30,536 nt of DNA from Candidatus Thioglobus plumae (GCA_910595815.1 CAJVCM010000044.1:1-30536), one strand, 5' to 3'. Counted from the stretch's first letter, positions 8,024 through 15,710 are shown. The notes: a model not told the origin generated them from the sequence alone. Numbers and translations: made by a program.

Positions 8024-9310
8024 ATGTCTCACATTGTTGTTATTGGAGCAAGCACAGGAGGCTTGCCTTTTGCTTACGACGCTAAGCAAACATTAGGAAA
8101 TGACCATAAAGTTACAGTCATTTCTAACAATCCAAATTTTAACTTTATCCCGTCCAACCCATGGGTAGCGGTAGGTTGGCGTTCTGAAGATGACATTAGC
8201 TTCGAGCTGGAGCCTCATCTTAAACGCAAAGATATTGACTTAATTATTGGTGAAGCCACTGAGATCAAGCCTGATGACAACCAAGTAATGGTTGGCGACC
8301 AAGTGGTAAATTACGATTACCTGGTACTGGCTACCGGTCCGAAGCTTGCCTTTGACGAGATAGAAGGTCTTGGCCCTGATGGTCACAGCGTTTCAATTTG
8401 TACCACTGCTCACGCCAAAGTTGCATCAGATGAATGGGAAGACTTCTGTAAAAATGGTGGCGGTCCGATTGTGGTTGGTGCAGTACAAGGCGCTTCGTGT
8501 TTTGGTCCGGCTTATGAGTTCGCTTGCATCATGGACACAGACCTTAAAAAACGTGGCATTCGCGATAAGTGCCCAATGACGTTTGTTACAGCTGAGCCGT
8601 ATATCGGTCACCTTGGTCTTGGTGGTGTTGGTGACTCCAAAGGTTTATTAGAATCAGAATTTAGACAACGCCATATTAAATGGATTACCAACGCCAAAGT
8701 TGCTTCAATTTCGGCTGATAAAGTTATAGTTGACGAAGTTAATGACGAAGGTAAAACCATTAAAACCCACGAAGTTGATACCAAACATACTATGATGTTA
8801 CCGGCCTTTAAAGGTGTTGATACTGTGGCCAAATTAGCAGAAGTTGATGCGGGCTATGTCAACCCACGCGGCTTTGTTATGATTAACGATTACCAACAAT
8901 CACCAATCAAAGAGAATATTTTCTCAGTTGGTGTTAATATCGCCATTCCGCCGGTTGAGGCAACGCCGGTCATGTGTGGTACACCAAAAACTGGCTATAT
9001 GATTGAGTCGATGGTGACTGCCGTTGTGCACAACATTGAAGACATGATTGCCGGTAAATCTCCATCAAACATTCCAACTTGGAATGCCGTTTGTATCGCC
9101 GATATGGGTGACACAGGTGCGGCGTTTGTCGCTATGCCGCAAATTCCACCAAGAAATGTGACTTGGGCGAAAAAAGGCAAGATGATGCACTTGGCTAAGA
9201 TCGCCTTTGAGAAATTCTTTATTCGTAATATGAAAACTGGAAATCCTGAGCCTTCCTATCAAAAATATATCTTTAAGATGTTGGGCATTGAACGCCTAAA
9301 GAAAAAGTAG
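8024..9310 (+). CDS. sqr: Sulfide:quinone oxidoreductase (FAD-dependent)
   Basis: This is a flavoprotein of the disulfide reductase superfamily that oxidises sulfide and passes electrons to the quinone pool at the membrane. The 428-residue product begins with a dinucleotide-binding fold (VVIGASTGGLP, residues 5-15) and has the second FAD segment YLVLATGPKL (99-108). Three cysteines expected of SQRs are present: Cys126 (SVSICTTAH), Cys159 (VQGASCFGPAYEF) and Cys318 (PVMCGTPKTG). The C-terminus carries the amphipathic membrane-binding segment FFIRNMKTGNPEPSYQKY. The presence of all three cysteines, and GASCFGPAYEF in particular, separates it from type II NADH dehydrogenase and flavocytochrome c. 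AGGGAG lies 6-7 nt before the ATG. It is a single-gene unit, divergent from atp and convergent with recN. I cannot assign the SQR subtype with confidence. The glycine-rich motif has Ser where GxGxxG usually has the second Gly. Confidence 0.88.
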   Translation: MSHIVVIGASTGGLPFAYDAKQTLGNDHKVTVISNNPNFNFIPSNPWVAVGWRSEDDISFELEPHLKRKDIDLIIGEATEIKPDDNQVMVGDQVVNYDYLVLATGPKLAFDEIEGLGPDGHSVSICTTAHAKVASDEWEDFCKNGGGPIVVGAVQGASCFGPAYEFACIMDTDLKKRGIRDKCPMTFVTAEPYIGHLGLGGVGDSKGLLESEFRQRHIKWITNAKVASISADKVIVDEVNDEGKTIKTHEVDTKHTMMLPAFKGVDTVAKLAEVDAGYVNPRGFVMINDYQQSPIKENIFSVGVNIAIPPVEATPVMCGTPKTGYMIESMVTAVVHNIEDMIAGKSPSNIPTWNAVCIADMGDTGAAFVAMPQIPPRNVTWAKKGKMMHLAKIAFEKFFIRNMKTGNPEPSYQKYIFKMLGIERLKKK

Positions 9311-9322
9311 TCAAAACTAAAG

Positions 9323-9351
9323 GCCGCCTGCACTTATATAAGCGGCTTTTT
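9323..9351. terminator. Short terminator between the convergent sqr and recN genes
   Basis: GCCGC (9323-9327) pairs with GCGGC (9342-9346), followed by TTTTT (9347-9351). The loop contains the palindrome CTTATATAAG (9333-9342), part of which may extend the structure. The T-run overlaps the recN stop codon. The stem is short, so this is a moderate call. Confidence 0.55.
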
Positions 9352-11011
9352 ACGCGCTTTGTTTAATCATTTCCTCAGCGGCTTTGCGTGCCTTATCAGT
9401 AATGGTAGCGCCGCCTAAGATACGCGCTACCTCATCAACCCGCTCATGATTAGAAAGTTGTTCGACTGTCGTTTGCACGCCCGCGTCTTGTTGTGCTTTA
9501 CTTACCCGCAAATGCTGATGGCCGAAGCTAGCCACTTGCGCCAAATGAGTAATGCAAATAATCTGATAATGTTCGCTCAACTGCTTTAATTTTTGCCCAA
9601 CCACTTCAGCAACTGCACCACTAATACCGACATCGACTTCATCAAAAATCAACGTTGGGGTATATTCACTGTCACTACTGACCACCGATATTGCCAATGA
9701 TATTCGCGATAATTCACCACCTGATGCAACTTTTTTTAATGCTTTAAAATCACTACCCATATTGGTTTTCACCAAGAAGTTGATACCCTCATCACCATTG
9801 TGGTGCACACCCTCTGCCTTTCTAGCCAGTTCAACTTTGACCTCACTACCCGGCATACCCAATACTTGCATGGCTTCGGTGACTGCGTTTGATAAATATG
9901 TGGCTTTTTCAGCCCTTACTTTACTTAAGCGCTTAGCTTGTTTTTGATACTGTTGGGACAGCTGGTTTTGTTGTTGTTGTAAAGCGTTAATTGATGCACC
10001 AGCACCGTCAATGGACTCTACTTCCGCAACAACCTTATCCCTGGCAACCATTAATTCTGTAATTTGACAATTATGCTTACGCGCCAAATCGTGCAATTCA
10101 CTTAGTCTTGCTTCTAATTCAGTGGTTGTTTGCTCATCTACTGACAAACTAGACAAGTAGTTAGTTAGTTCATAAATGCTTTCTTGTGTTTGCACCTGTG
10201 CACTGGACAACAATGCTGAAACAGGCAAAAGTTTTTCATCCGTTTCTGCCGCCTGGCTCAACTCATAACTCATACTGAGTAGCTGAGTATTGGCGCCCAT
10301 TTCTTGCTCTAACTGATTAAGTATGGTGGAAATTTTTTCAATCAAACTGGCTGCATTTGCGCTGGTTTTAAAGTCGCCTTCAATATGGTTAAGCTCATCT
10401 TGAATCAGCTCGGCATTATCTAGCTCTTGCAACTGGTGTTGTAATAAAGCTTGTTGTTGCTGTTTCAACTCCTGATTAGTGCTGAGTTCACCAATTTGAT
10501 TACTAATAGACTTATATTCAGCAACGATTGCATTAAGCGAAGCACAAGCCTCGGTACTTTGCGCATAAGCATCGAGCAAACTTAGCTGTTGATCGGGGCG
10601 CAATAATAATTGGTGTTCATTTTGCCCATGCATGTCAACCAACAACTCGCCCACGCCTTTTAAAACCGATAGTGGTACGCTAGCACCATTAACAAAAGCC
10701 TTTGAACGGCCGTCACTACTAATAATACGACGCAAAACACACTCGCCCTCATCCTCGAGTGATTGCTCTTGAAGATAAGCTTGTATTTTTTGCTGGTTAA
10801 GCACATCAAACGCAGCACTTACCTCGGCCTTGTCTTTACCATGGCGTACCAAGGAAGAATCGCCACGCCCACCCAATGCTAAATTAAGCGCTTGTAAAAG
10901 AATAGATTTACCCGCACCAGTCTCGCCCGTCACTGTGCTCATGCCTGGGGAAAAAGCCAGATCTAAGGTTTCAACAACCGCCAAATTTTTAACCGATAGC
11001 TGGGATAACAT
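9350..11011 (-). CDS. recN: DNA repair protein RecN (SMC-like ATPase)
   Basis: RecN is an SMC-family ATPase that acts at DNA double-strand breaks in recombination repair. The 553-residue length is normal. Walker A GETGAGKS is at 29-36, followed by the RecN-typical LGGRGDSSLVRHG. The middle (about 150-360) is a Gln/Glu/Leu-rich coiled coil. The ABC signature SGGELSR is near 430-436, and Walker B LIFDEVDVGISG is near 454-465, followed by ITHLAQVAS. It is the second gene of a nadK-recN unit, starting 15 nt after nadK ends. No LexA-box could be recognised upstream of nadK, so SOS control is not supported by the sequence. Confidence 0.96.
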   Translation of the reverse strand: MLSQLSVKNLAVVETLDLAFSPGMSTVTGETGAGKSILLQALNLALGGRGDSSLVRHGKDKAEVSAAFDVLNQQKIQAYLQEQSLEDEGECVLRRIISSDGRSKAFVNGASVPLSVLKGVGELLVDMHGQNEHQLLLRPDQQLSLLDAYAQSTEACASLNAIVAEYKSISNQIGELSTNQELKQQQQALLQHQLQELDNAELIQDELNHIEGDFKTSANAASLIEKISTILNQLEQEMGANTQLLSMSYELSQAAETDEKLLPVSALLSSAQVQTQESIYELTNYLSSLSVDEQTTTELEARLSELHDLARKHNCQITELMVARDKVVAEVESIDGAGASINALQQQQNQLSQQYQKQAKRLSKVRAEKATYLSNAVTEAMQVLGMPGSEVKVELARKAEGVHHNGDEGINFLVKTNMGSDFKALKKVASGGELSRISLAISVVSSDSEYTPTLIFDEVDVGISGAVAEVVGQKLKQLSEHYQIICITHLAQVASFGHQHLRVSKAQQDAGVQTTVEQLSNHERVDEVARILGGATITDKARKAAEEMIKQSA

Positions 11012-11026
11012 AACCGATATTGCGTA

Positions 11027-11845
11027 TTAAAGCTTCGCGCCCCAATGTAACTTTGAGCGAATAATCTCAAAATAATCATAATTCTGCGGATGCAGTAAAT
11101 GAATAAAACTACCATGCTGACGCACACGGATATCTTGTCCGGAAGCAATAGCTAATGAAGTTTGTCCGTCAAAGCTCACGGTCGCACCTTCGTCAGATTC
11201 TTTTACGCGAATCACCACCTCGCTACCACCCGGCACCAACAATGGACGATGGCTCATGGTATGTGGACAAATTGACACCAAGCCGATTGCATTGACACCA
11301 GGATGCATAATTGGGCCACCACTTGATAAAGCATAGGCTGTTGAACCTGTTGGCGTGGTTACAATCAGGCCATCAGCGCGCTGATTATTGACAAATTTAT
11401 CGTCAATAAACACATCGAATTCAATCATTTTTAAGGTTTCTTTCCTATGTACAACCACATCGTTTAAAGCCAAATGTTGGCCCAACACATCGCCATCTTG
11501 CTCAATCTGACATGACAACAAACAGCGCTCTTCTTTGGTGAAATCGCCATTGAGTACCTCGGCAACAACCTCCAACATATGTGTAACGGAAACATCAGCT
11601 AAAAATCCAAGATGGCCTAAGTTAATACCCAAGATTGGAATGTTATTATCAACAAAAGAACGCGCTGTATTGAGCAAAGAGCCATCGCCGCCCACCACAA
11701 TAATCAAATCAGCTTGCTCAGAAATTTGTTCTGACTCAAGCACCACGCCCACGCCTTGCTGCTCAAGAAAGATAATAAGCTCTCCAGCCTTACCTTTACT
11801 GACAGGATCGAATGGTTTTGTAATAATGCCAATGGTATTAAACAT
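11027..11845 (-). CDS. nadK: NAD kinase
   Basis: NAD kinase phosphorylates NAD to NADP in the cytoplasm. The 272-residue product has the GGDGS motif at 52-56 with the catalytic Asp54, GHLGFL just after, the ND pair at 129-130, and the signature TTPTGSTAYALSSGGP (163-178). It ends with FSFDGQ-type VSFDGQ and a short C-terminal tail. It is divergent from grpE, as in E. coli and relatives, and is followed by recN. No clear Shine-Dalgarno precedes the ATG (11843-11845). Confidence 0.96.
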   Translation of the reverse strand: MFNTIGIITKPFDPVSKGKAGELIIFLEQQGVGVVLESEQISEQADLIIVVGGDGSLLNTARSFVDNNIPILGINLGHLGFLADVSVTHMLEVVAEVLNGDFTKEERCLLSCQIEQDGDVLGQHLALNDVVVHRKETLKMIEFDVFIDDKFVNNQRADGLIVTTPTGSTAYALSSGGPIMHPGVNAIGLVSICPHTMSHRPLLVPGGSEVVIRVKESDEGATVSFDGQTSLAIASGQDIRVRQHGSFIHLLHPQNYDYFEIIRSKLHWGAKL

Positions 11846-11860
11846 AGTTAATTTATTGCT

Positions 11861-11891
11861 GTTGATTTATTTAAAATAGCCCCTATATAAC
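11861..11891 (+). promoter_or_regulatory. Candidate grpE promoter, possibly heat-shock (sigma32) type
   Basis: GTTGAT (11861-11866), 13 nt, then CCCCTATATAA (11880-11890) resembles the heat-shock promoter layout CTTGAA-N13-17-CCCCATnT. The same stretch can be read as sigma70: TTGATT (11862-11867), 18 nt, TATAAC (11886-11891). A heat-shock promoter is expected for grpE, but neither match is perfect. Confidence 0.4.
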
Positions 11892-11892
11892 G

Positions 11893-11921
11893 AGTATAAA
11901 TATACATGAGTTGAACAACAA
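11893..11921 (-). promoter_or_regulatory. Candidate promoter for nadK-recN
   Basis: On the minus strand TTGTTG (11916-11921) is separated by 17 nt from TATACT (11893-11898), giving a start near 11886 and a leader of about 40 nt to nadK. The -35 lies at the very start of grpE, and the -10 is next to the grpE promoter elements, so the two promoters face one another. The -35 match is weak. Confidence 0.38.
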
Positions 11922-11922
11922 A

Positions 11923-12468
11923 ATGACAAAAAAGAAAGTACAAGAAAAAACTGAAGAAAAAGTAGAAGACAAAAATGTCGAACAAACAACTACTGATGAA
12001 CAAGCAGACGATCTACAGACCCAACTAGAAGAAGCACAGCAATCTGCCAAAGATAATTGGGACAAGGTGCTTCGCGCCCAAGCTGAGATGGAAAATCTCA
12101 AACGTCGTAATGCTAAAGACCTTGAAAATGCACACAAATTTGCACTCGATGGCTTTGTTAAAGCGCTGCTTGAAGTCAAAGACTCACTTACCATGGGGCT
12201 TAAAACTGCCAACGAAGAGAAGGCCACTATTGAGCATATTATTGAAGGCTTAGAGATGACCGATAAGGTGTTTTTATCCACCATGGAAAAGTTCGGTGTT
12301 GAGGTTATCGACCCAACAGACGAGGCTTTTAATCCCGAGTTTCATGAAGCGGTCACGATGGTGCCAATGCCTGACAAAGAGTCTAACTCAGTGCTTGAAG
12401 TGGTACAGGTTGGCTTCACCCTTAATGGTCGCTTAGTGCGCCCAGCAATGGTAGTTGTAGTTCAGTAG
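11923..12468 (+). CDS. grpE: Nucleotide exchange factor GrpE
   Basis: GrpE releases ADP from DnaK in the Hsp70 chaperone cycle and dimerises through a long helix. From the ATG at 11923 the product is 181 residues. The N-terminal 40 residues are highly charged (Lys, Glu, Asp, Gln), followed by the long coiled-coil helix. The family core AEMENLKRRNAKDLENAHKFAL and the C-terminal beta-domain GFTLNGRLVRPAMVVV are present. A TTG at 11911 would add four residues, but the only GAG sits directly against it; the ATG is preferred. dnaK and dnaJ are not next to it here. It is divergent from nadK, a conserved arrangement. Confidence 0.95.
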   Translation: MTKKKVQEKTEEKVEDKNVEQTTTDEQADDLQTQLEEAQQSAKDNWDKVLRAQAEMENLKRRNAKDLENAHKFALDGFVKALLEVKDSLTMGLKTANEEKATIEHIIEGLEMTDKVFLSTMEKFGVEVIDPTDEAFNPEFHEAVTMVPMPDKESNSVLEVVQVGFTLNGRLVRPAMVVVVQ

Positions 12469-12476
12469 TTATTTAG

Positions 12477-12505
12477 CAATCCAAACCACTTGCCGGCTTG
12501 GATTG
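12477..12505 (+). other. Stem-loop after grpE (no T-run)
   Basis: CAATCCAA (12477-12484) and TTGGATTG (12498-12505) form an 8-bp perfect stem with a 13-nt loop, 9 nt after the grpE stop. There is no T-run afterwards, so it may be an RNA 3'-end stabiliser or a weak, rho-assisted terminator. Its right arm overlaps the -35 of the adk promoter. Confidence 0.5.
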
Positions 12506-12531
12506 TAAACATCACATCTGTATGATATAAT
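12503..12531 (+). promoter_or_regulatory. Strong extended -10 promoter of adk
   Basis: TTGTAA (12503-12508), a 17-nt spacer, then TGATATAAT (12523-12531), which is a TGn-extended perfect TATAAT. Transcription should begin near 12538, giving a leader of about 100 nt before the adk start. Confidence 0.7.
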
Positions 12532-12542
12532 TTTCGCTCAAT

Positions 12543-12580
12543 TTTGGCCTTAAATAATAAAAAATTTAGGTCAAATTTTT
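12543..12580 (+). promoter_or_regulatory. Terminator-like stem-loop in the adk leader
   Basis: TTTGGCC (12543-12549), a bulged T, and TAAAT (12551-12555) pair with ATTTA (12564-12568) and GGTCAAA (12569-12575), with one G-U pair and an 8-nt loop. TTTTT (12576-12580) follows at once. It lies downstream of the adk promoter and 58 nt before the adk ATG, so it could act as an attenuator. Most pairs are A-T, so stability is modest. Confidence 0.5.
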
Positions 12581-12638
12581 ATATACAACTCTATTTTATT
12601 TGTATGTATTTTTTATTAACTATTTCCAAGGAAACATT

Positions 12639-13277
12639 ATGAAATTAATTCTTTTAGGCGCACCAGGCGCTGGCAAGGGCACTGTTGCAAAATTACTAAC
12701 CAAAATTGACGGTTCAGTACAAATCTCTACCGGTGACATTTTACGTGGCGCAGTTGCAGCTGGCACTGAGCTAGGCAAGCAAGCCCAAGCGGCCATGAAA
12801 GCAGGCGACTTAGTCTCTGACGATTTAATCATGGGCATTATGGAAGAACGCCTTCAAGAAGATGATTGTAAAAACGGCTACTTATTAGACGGCTTCCCGC
12901 GCACGATTCCACAAGCAGAAGCATTAAAAGCATTACTTGAAAAAATGGGTGAAAAACTAGACGCTGCTGTTGAAATCGATGTTCCACGTGATGTGATTCT
13001 TGATCGTTTAACAACGCGTCGTACTTGTGAAGATTGTGGTGCAATTTACAACACCAAATCTAACCCAACTAAAGTTGAAGGTGTCTGTGATAAATGTGGC
13101 GGTGCTGCAGTACAGCGTGAAGACGAAACTGAAGAAGCCATCAGCAACCGTTTGAACGTATACAACGATCAAACTGCGCCTTTAGTCGGTTTCTACAAAG
13201 AAGAAGGTTTGTTGCTTTCTGTAGATGCTACTTCGTCTCAAGCAGTAATCGATGCTATTCAAGCAAAAATTGGCTAA
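12639..13277 (+). CDS. adk: Adenylate kinase with tetracysteine (zinc-type) LID
   Basis: Adenylate kinase interconverts ATP + AMP and 2 ADP in the cytoplasm. The start is ATG 12639, with AAGGA 6 nt upstream; the in-frame ATG at 12600 lacks a ribosome-binding site and would add a non-conserved segment. The 212-residue product is the long type: P-loop GAPGAGKGT at 7-15, STGDILR (30-36) for AMP binding, DGFPRT at 84-89 and a LID of about 30 residues. The LID has Cys130-x2-Cys133 and Cys150-x2-Cys153, the arrangement that binds structural zinc. Enterobacterial Adk has His, Ser, Asp and Thr at these places. A strong terminator follows the gene. Confidence 0.96.
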   Translation: MKLILLGAPGAGKGTVAKLLTKIDGSVQISTGDILRGAVAAGTELGKQAQAAMKAGDLVSDDLIMGIMEERLQEDDCKNGYLLDGFPRTIPQAEALKALLEKMGEKLDAAVEIDVPRDVILDRLTTRRTCEDCGAIYNTKSNPTKVEGVCDKCGGAAVQREDETEEAISNRLNVYNDQTAPLVGFYKEEGLLLSVDATSSQAVIDAIQAKIG

Positions 13278-13286
13278 AAAAAATTT

Positions 13287-13310
13287 CAACCTGTTAAAGC
13301 CAACAGGTTG
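13287..13310 (+). terminator. First stem-loop after adk
   Basis: CAACCTGTT (13287-13295) and AACAGGTTG (13302-13310) form a perfect 9-bp stem with a 6-nt loop, 9 nt after the adk stop. No T-run follows; it probably works with the stronger hairpin at 13326-13359. The loop side shares the 12-mer TGTTAAAGCCAA with 13313-13324. Confidence 0.5.
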
Positions 13311-13325
13311 ATTGTTAAAGCCAAA

Positions 13326-13359
13326 AAAAACCCCGGGTATTTCCACACCCGGGGTTTTT
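13326..13359. terminator. Strong intrinsic terminator of adk
   Basis: A 13-bp stem (AAAAACCCCGGGT 13326-13338 / ACCCGGGGTTTTT 13347-13359) has an 8-nt loop and T5. The A-run on the left arm allows function on both strands, but no gene converges here. Confidence 0.92.
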
Positions 13360-13380
13360 GCGTTTAAAAGCACGGGGTAT

Positions 13381-13409
13381 TTGTCTTGGACACGTTTATG
13401 ACTTATAAT
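13381..13409 (+). promoter_or_regulatory. Promoter of dsbD
   Basis: TTGTCT (13381-13386), a 17-nt spacer, then a perfect TATAAT (13404-13409). The predicted start near 13416 lies downstream of the in-frame TTG (13386) and ATG (13398) and just before the GTG at 13437, which supports the GTG as the start of dsbD. Confidence 0.65.
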
Positions 13410-13436
13410 AAACTTTCTAATACTTGGGAGAGGTTG

Positions 13437-15665
13437 GTGAAGCGCTTTTTATTGTCTTTATTATTGTTGTCATTTTCTGCATTTGCACAAGCGGAAAATG
13501 ACTTGTTGCCTGCGGATGAAGCATTTGCTTTTAAAGCTAAAGTGGTTAATGACGAAGTACTCCTCACTTGGGATATTGCCCAAGGCTACTATCTATACAA
13601 AGAGAAGATCAAAATTTCTTCTGACTTTTCTACCCAGTTAGGAATAGCAAAATTTCCAAAAGCTAAAATTAAGAACGATGAATTTTTTGGCAAAATTGGT
13701 GTTTATCGTAATAACGCTGTGGTGGCTATTCCAGTGCTTGAAGGTGATGCAAGATCAATTTTATTAACCGTTACTTATCAGGGCTGTGCGGATCTGGGTG
13801 TGTGTTATCCACCAATTACCAAGTCAGTTGCGCTTGATATTAGCAGCATTCATAAGCCGTCTATAGTAGACAGTGCGCTTGATATTTTTTCTAAGGCCAA
13901 AATTGGCGTGCAGTCAGTGGTCGATAAAGTATCGCCTATTTCTGATGAGCCACTGCCTGCGGATGAGGCCTTTGCCTTCTCAATCGAGGCAATAGATGCC
14001 AACACACTCATGGCGACTTGGCAAATTCATCCGGAATATTATTTATACAACGACAAGTTTTTCTTTGATATTAAAGGCGCTGAATTTGGCGATATTGTTT
14101 TTCCTAAAGGCAAGGAAAAAGACGATCCGTTGTTTGGCAAAGTACAAATTCACAAAGGCCAACTCAACGTTGAAATTCCACTTAAAAATATCCAGTCACA
14201 ACAAATCACTTATATCGCTAAATACCAAGGTTGTTGGTTAGGTGGTATTTGTTATCCGCCGCTAGAAAAGACCACCAATATCGTGTTGCCCATCCAAGGC
14301 GCTGAAGCAACAGTAGTCGAGCCAGTTGCTGTTGTGGTTAATAATACACCGACAAATACGCCGACAATCGAGCTTAACGAAACTGACAAAATTGCAGCGT
14401 TACTTCAACAGGACAATATATTATTGGTACTAGCCAGTTTCTTTGGCTTCGGTTTATTGCTTTCACTCACACCTTGTGTATTCCCAATGATTCCAATTTT
14501 GTCTGGCATTATTGTCGGTCAGAAAGGCGAAGTTACCACTAGAAAAGCACTGATCATGTCAATCGTTTTTGTGTTGGCGATGAGTGTTACGTATTCGATT
14601 GCCGGCGTACTTGCAGGCTACTTTGGTGAAAACTTGCAAGTGTTATTCCAAACACCTTGGATATTGGTGGTATTTGCCTTGATATTTGTTGCTCTAGCCT
14701 TCTCAATGTTTGGTTATTACGAAATTCAACTACCGGCTAGCATACAAGGAAAAATTGCTAAAATCAGCAACAAACAAGAAGGGGGGCATCTGATTGGCGT
14801 GGCCATTATGGGCTTCTTATCCGCACTAATCGTTGGTCCGTGTGTGGCGCCACCATTAGCAGGTGCACTTATCTACATTGGCCAAACAGGCGATGCAGTG
14901 CTCGGTGGTTTGTCACTATTTGTTATGAGCTTAGGTATGGGTGCGCCACTATTAGCTATCGGTGCGGGCGTGAGTAAATTGCCTAAAGCTGGCAGCTGGA
15001 TGGACAATGTCAAATATGTATTCGGCATCTTAATGTTGGCTGTTGCTATTTGGTTACTTGATCGTATTATCTCACCGGTCGTATCATTAGCATTATGGGC
15101 CACCTTATTTAGCTTCTCACCCATTGCTATGGGTGTACTCAATTCGCTTACCAACACACCAACACCGTGGCAGCGTATCTTTAAGGCGATCGGCCTACTG
15201 GTATTAGCTTACGGTATTTTACTGTGGGGCTTGGTGGCTCGTGGTGGTGGTGATATGCTGGCACCACTCTCTGGTTACGGCACTAGCACCCAATCAGAAC
15301 AAGTGCATGTTAGGTTTGAAAAAATTAAGTCAAATTCTGATCTTGATCGAATATTGCTTAAAGCTAAGACAAACAATCAAATCGTCATGCTCGACTTCTA
15401 TGCTGATTGGTGTATTTCTTGTAAAGAATTAGAGCGTTTCGTTTTCTCAAACACCAAGGTAGTTGACGCAATGAAAAATCACGTTGCCTTACAAGCAGAT
15501 GTCACAGCAAACGACGCAACTGATAAGGCTCTAATGGCGCGGTTTAACATTATTGGCCCGCCAGCAATTTTGTTTTTCAACAACGGCGTTGAAAAACGTG
15601 CCCAGCGTATTGTGGGCGAAATTAATGCCCAAGGCTATCTCGAGCATTTCAATAAAGCCAAATAA
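13437..15665 (+). CDS. dsbD: Thiol:disulfide interchange protein DsbD with duplicated N-terminal domain
   Basis: DsbD carries electrons from cytoplasmic thioredoxin across the inner membrane to periplasmic DsbC/DsbG and cytochrome c maturation proteins. I start it at GTG 13437: GGGAGAGG ends 4 nt upstream, and the product then begins with Met-Lys-Arg and a clean Sec signal (about residues 1-19, ending AFAQA). The 742 residues comprise: alpha domain 1 (about 20-137, Cys117/Cys123 in YQGCADLGVCYPP); alpha domain 2 (about 170-290, Cys266/Cys272 in YQGCWLGGICYPP); a linker rich in Thr and Val; a membrane domain (about 325-600, Cys347 in LTPCVFPM and Cys469 in VGPCVAPP); and a thioredoxin-like C-terminal domain with Cys659/Cys662 (WCISCK). 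E. coli DsbD has only one alpha domain (about 565 residues). aroQ-accB-accC follows, as in Pseudomonas. Confidence 0.95.
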   Translation: MKRFLLSLLLLSFSAFAQAENDLLPADEAFAFKAKVVNDEVLLTWDIAQGYYLYKEKIKISSDFSTQLGIAKFPKAKIKNDEFFGKIGVYRNNAVVAIPVLEGDARSILLTVTYQGCADLGVCYPPITKSVALDISSIHKPSIVDSALDIFSKAKIGVQSVVDKVSPISDEPLPADEAFAFSIEAIDANTLMATWQIHPEYYLYNDKFFFDIKGAEFGDIVFPKGKEKDDPLFGKVQIHKGQLNVEIPLKNIQSQQITYIAKYQGCWLGGICYPPLEKTTNIVLPIQGAEATVVEPVAVVVNNTPTNTPTIELNETDKIAALLQQDNILLVLASFFGFGLLLSLTPCVFPMIPILSGIIVGQKGEVTTRKALIMSIVFVLAMSVTYSIAGVLAGYFGENLQVLFQTPWILVVFALIFVALAFSMFGYYEIQLPASIQGKIAKISNKQEGGHLIGVAIMGFLSALIVGPCVAPPLAGALIYIGQTGDAVLGGLSLFVMSLGMGAPLLAIGAGVSKLPKAGSWMDNVKYVFGILMLAVAIWLLDRIISPVVSLALWATLFSFSPIAMGVLNSLTNTPTPWQRIFKAIGLLVLAYGILLWGLVARGGGDMLAPLSGYGTSTQSEQVHVRFEKIKSNSDLDRILLKAKTNNQIVMLDFYADWCISCKELERFVFSNTKVVDAMKNHVALQADVTANDATDKALMARFNIIGPPAILFFNNGVEKRAQRIVGEINAQGYLEHFNKAK

Positions 15666-15710
15666 AGCTTAAAAATACCTAAATTGTGCAGTTAAAATGC
15701 CGATAAAGCC

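Noticed and set aside
11883..12284. 133-codon Ser-rich open frame antisense to grpE.
   Set aside because: Ser-rich composition is the reverse complement of the charged N-terminal region of GrpE; no independent support.
12600..12638. ATG 12600 as the adk start.
   Set aside because: No ribosome-binding site, and adds 13 residues absent from the family; ATG 12639 has AAGGA.
13386..13436. Upstream TTG (13386) or ATG (13398) as the dsbD start.
   Set aside because: They lie within or before the -35/-10 of the predicted promoter, and would put a polar stretch before the signal peptide. GTG 13437 has a strong ribosome-binding site.
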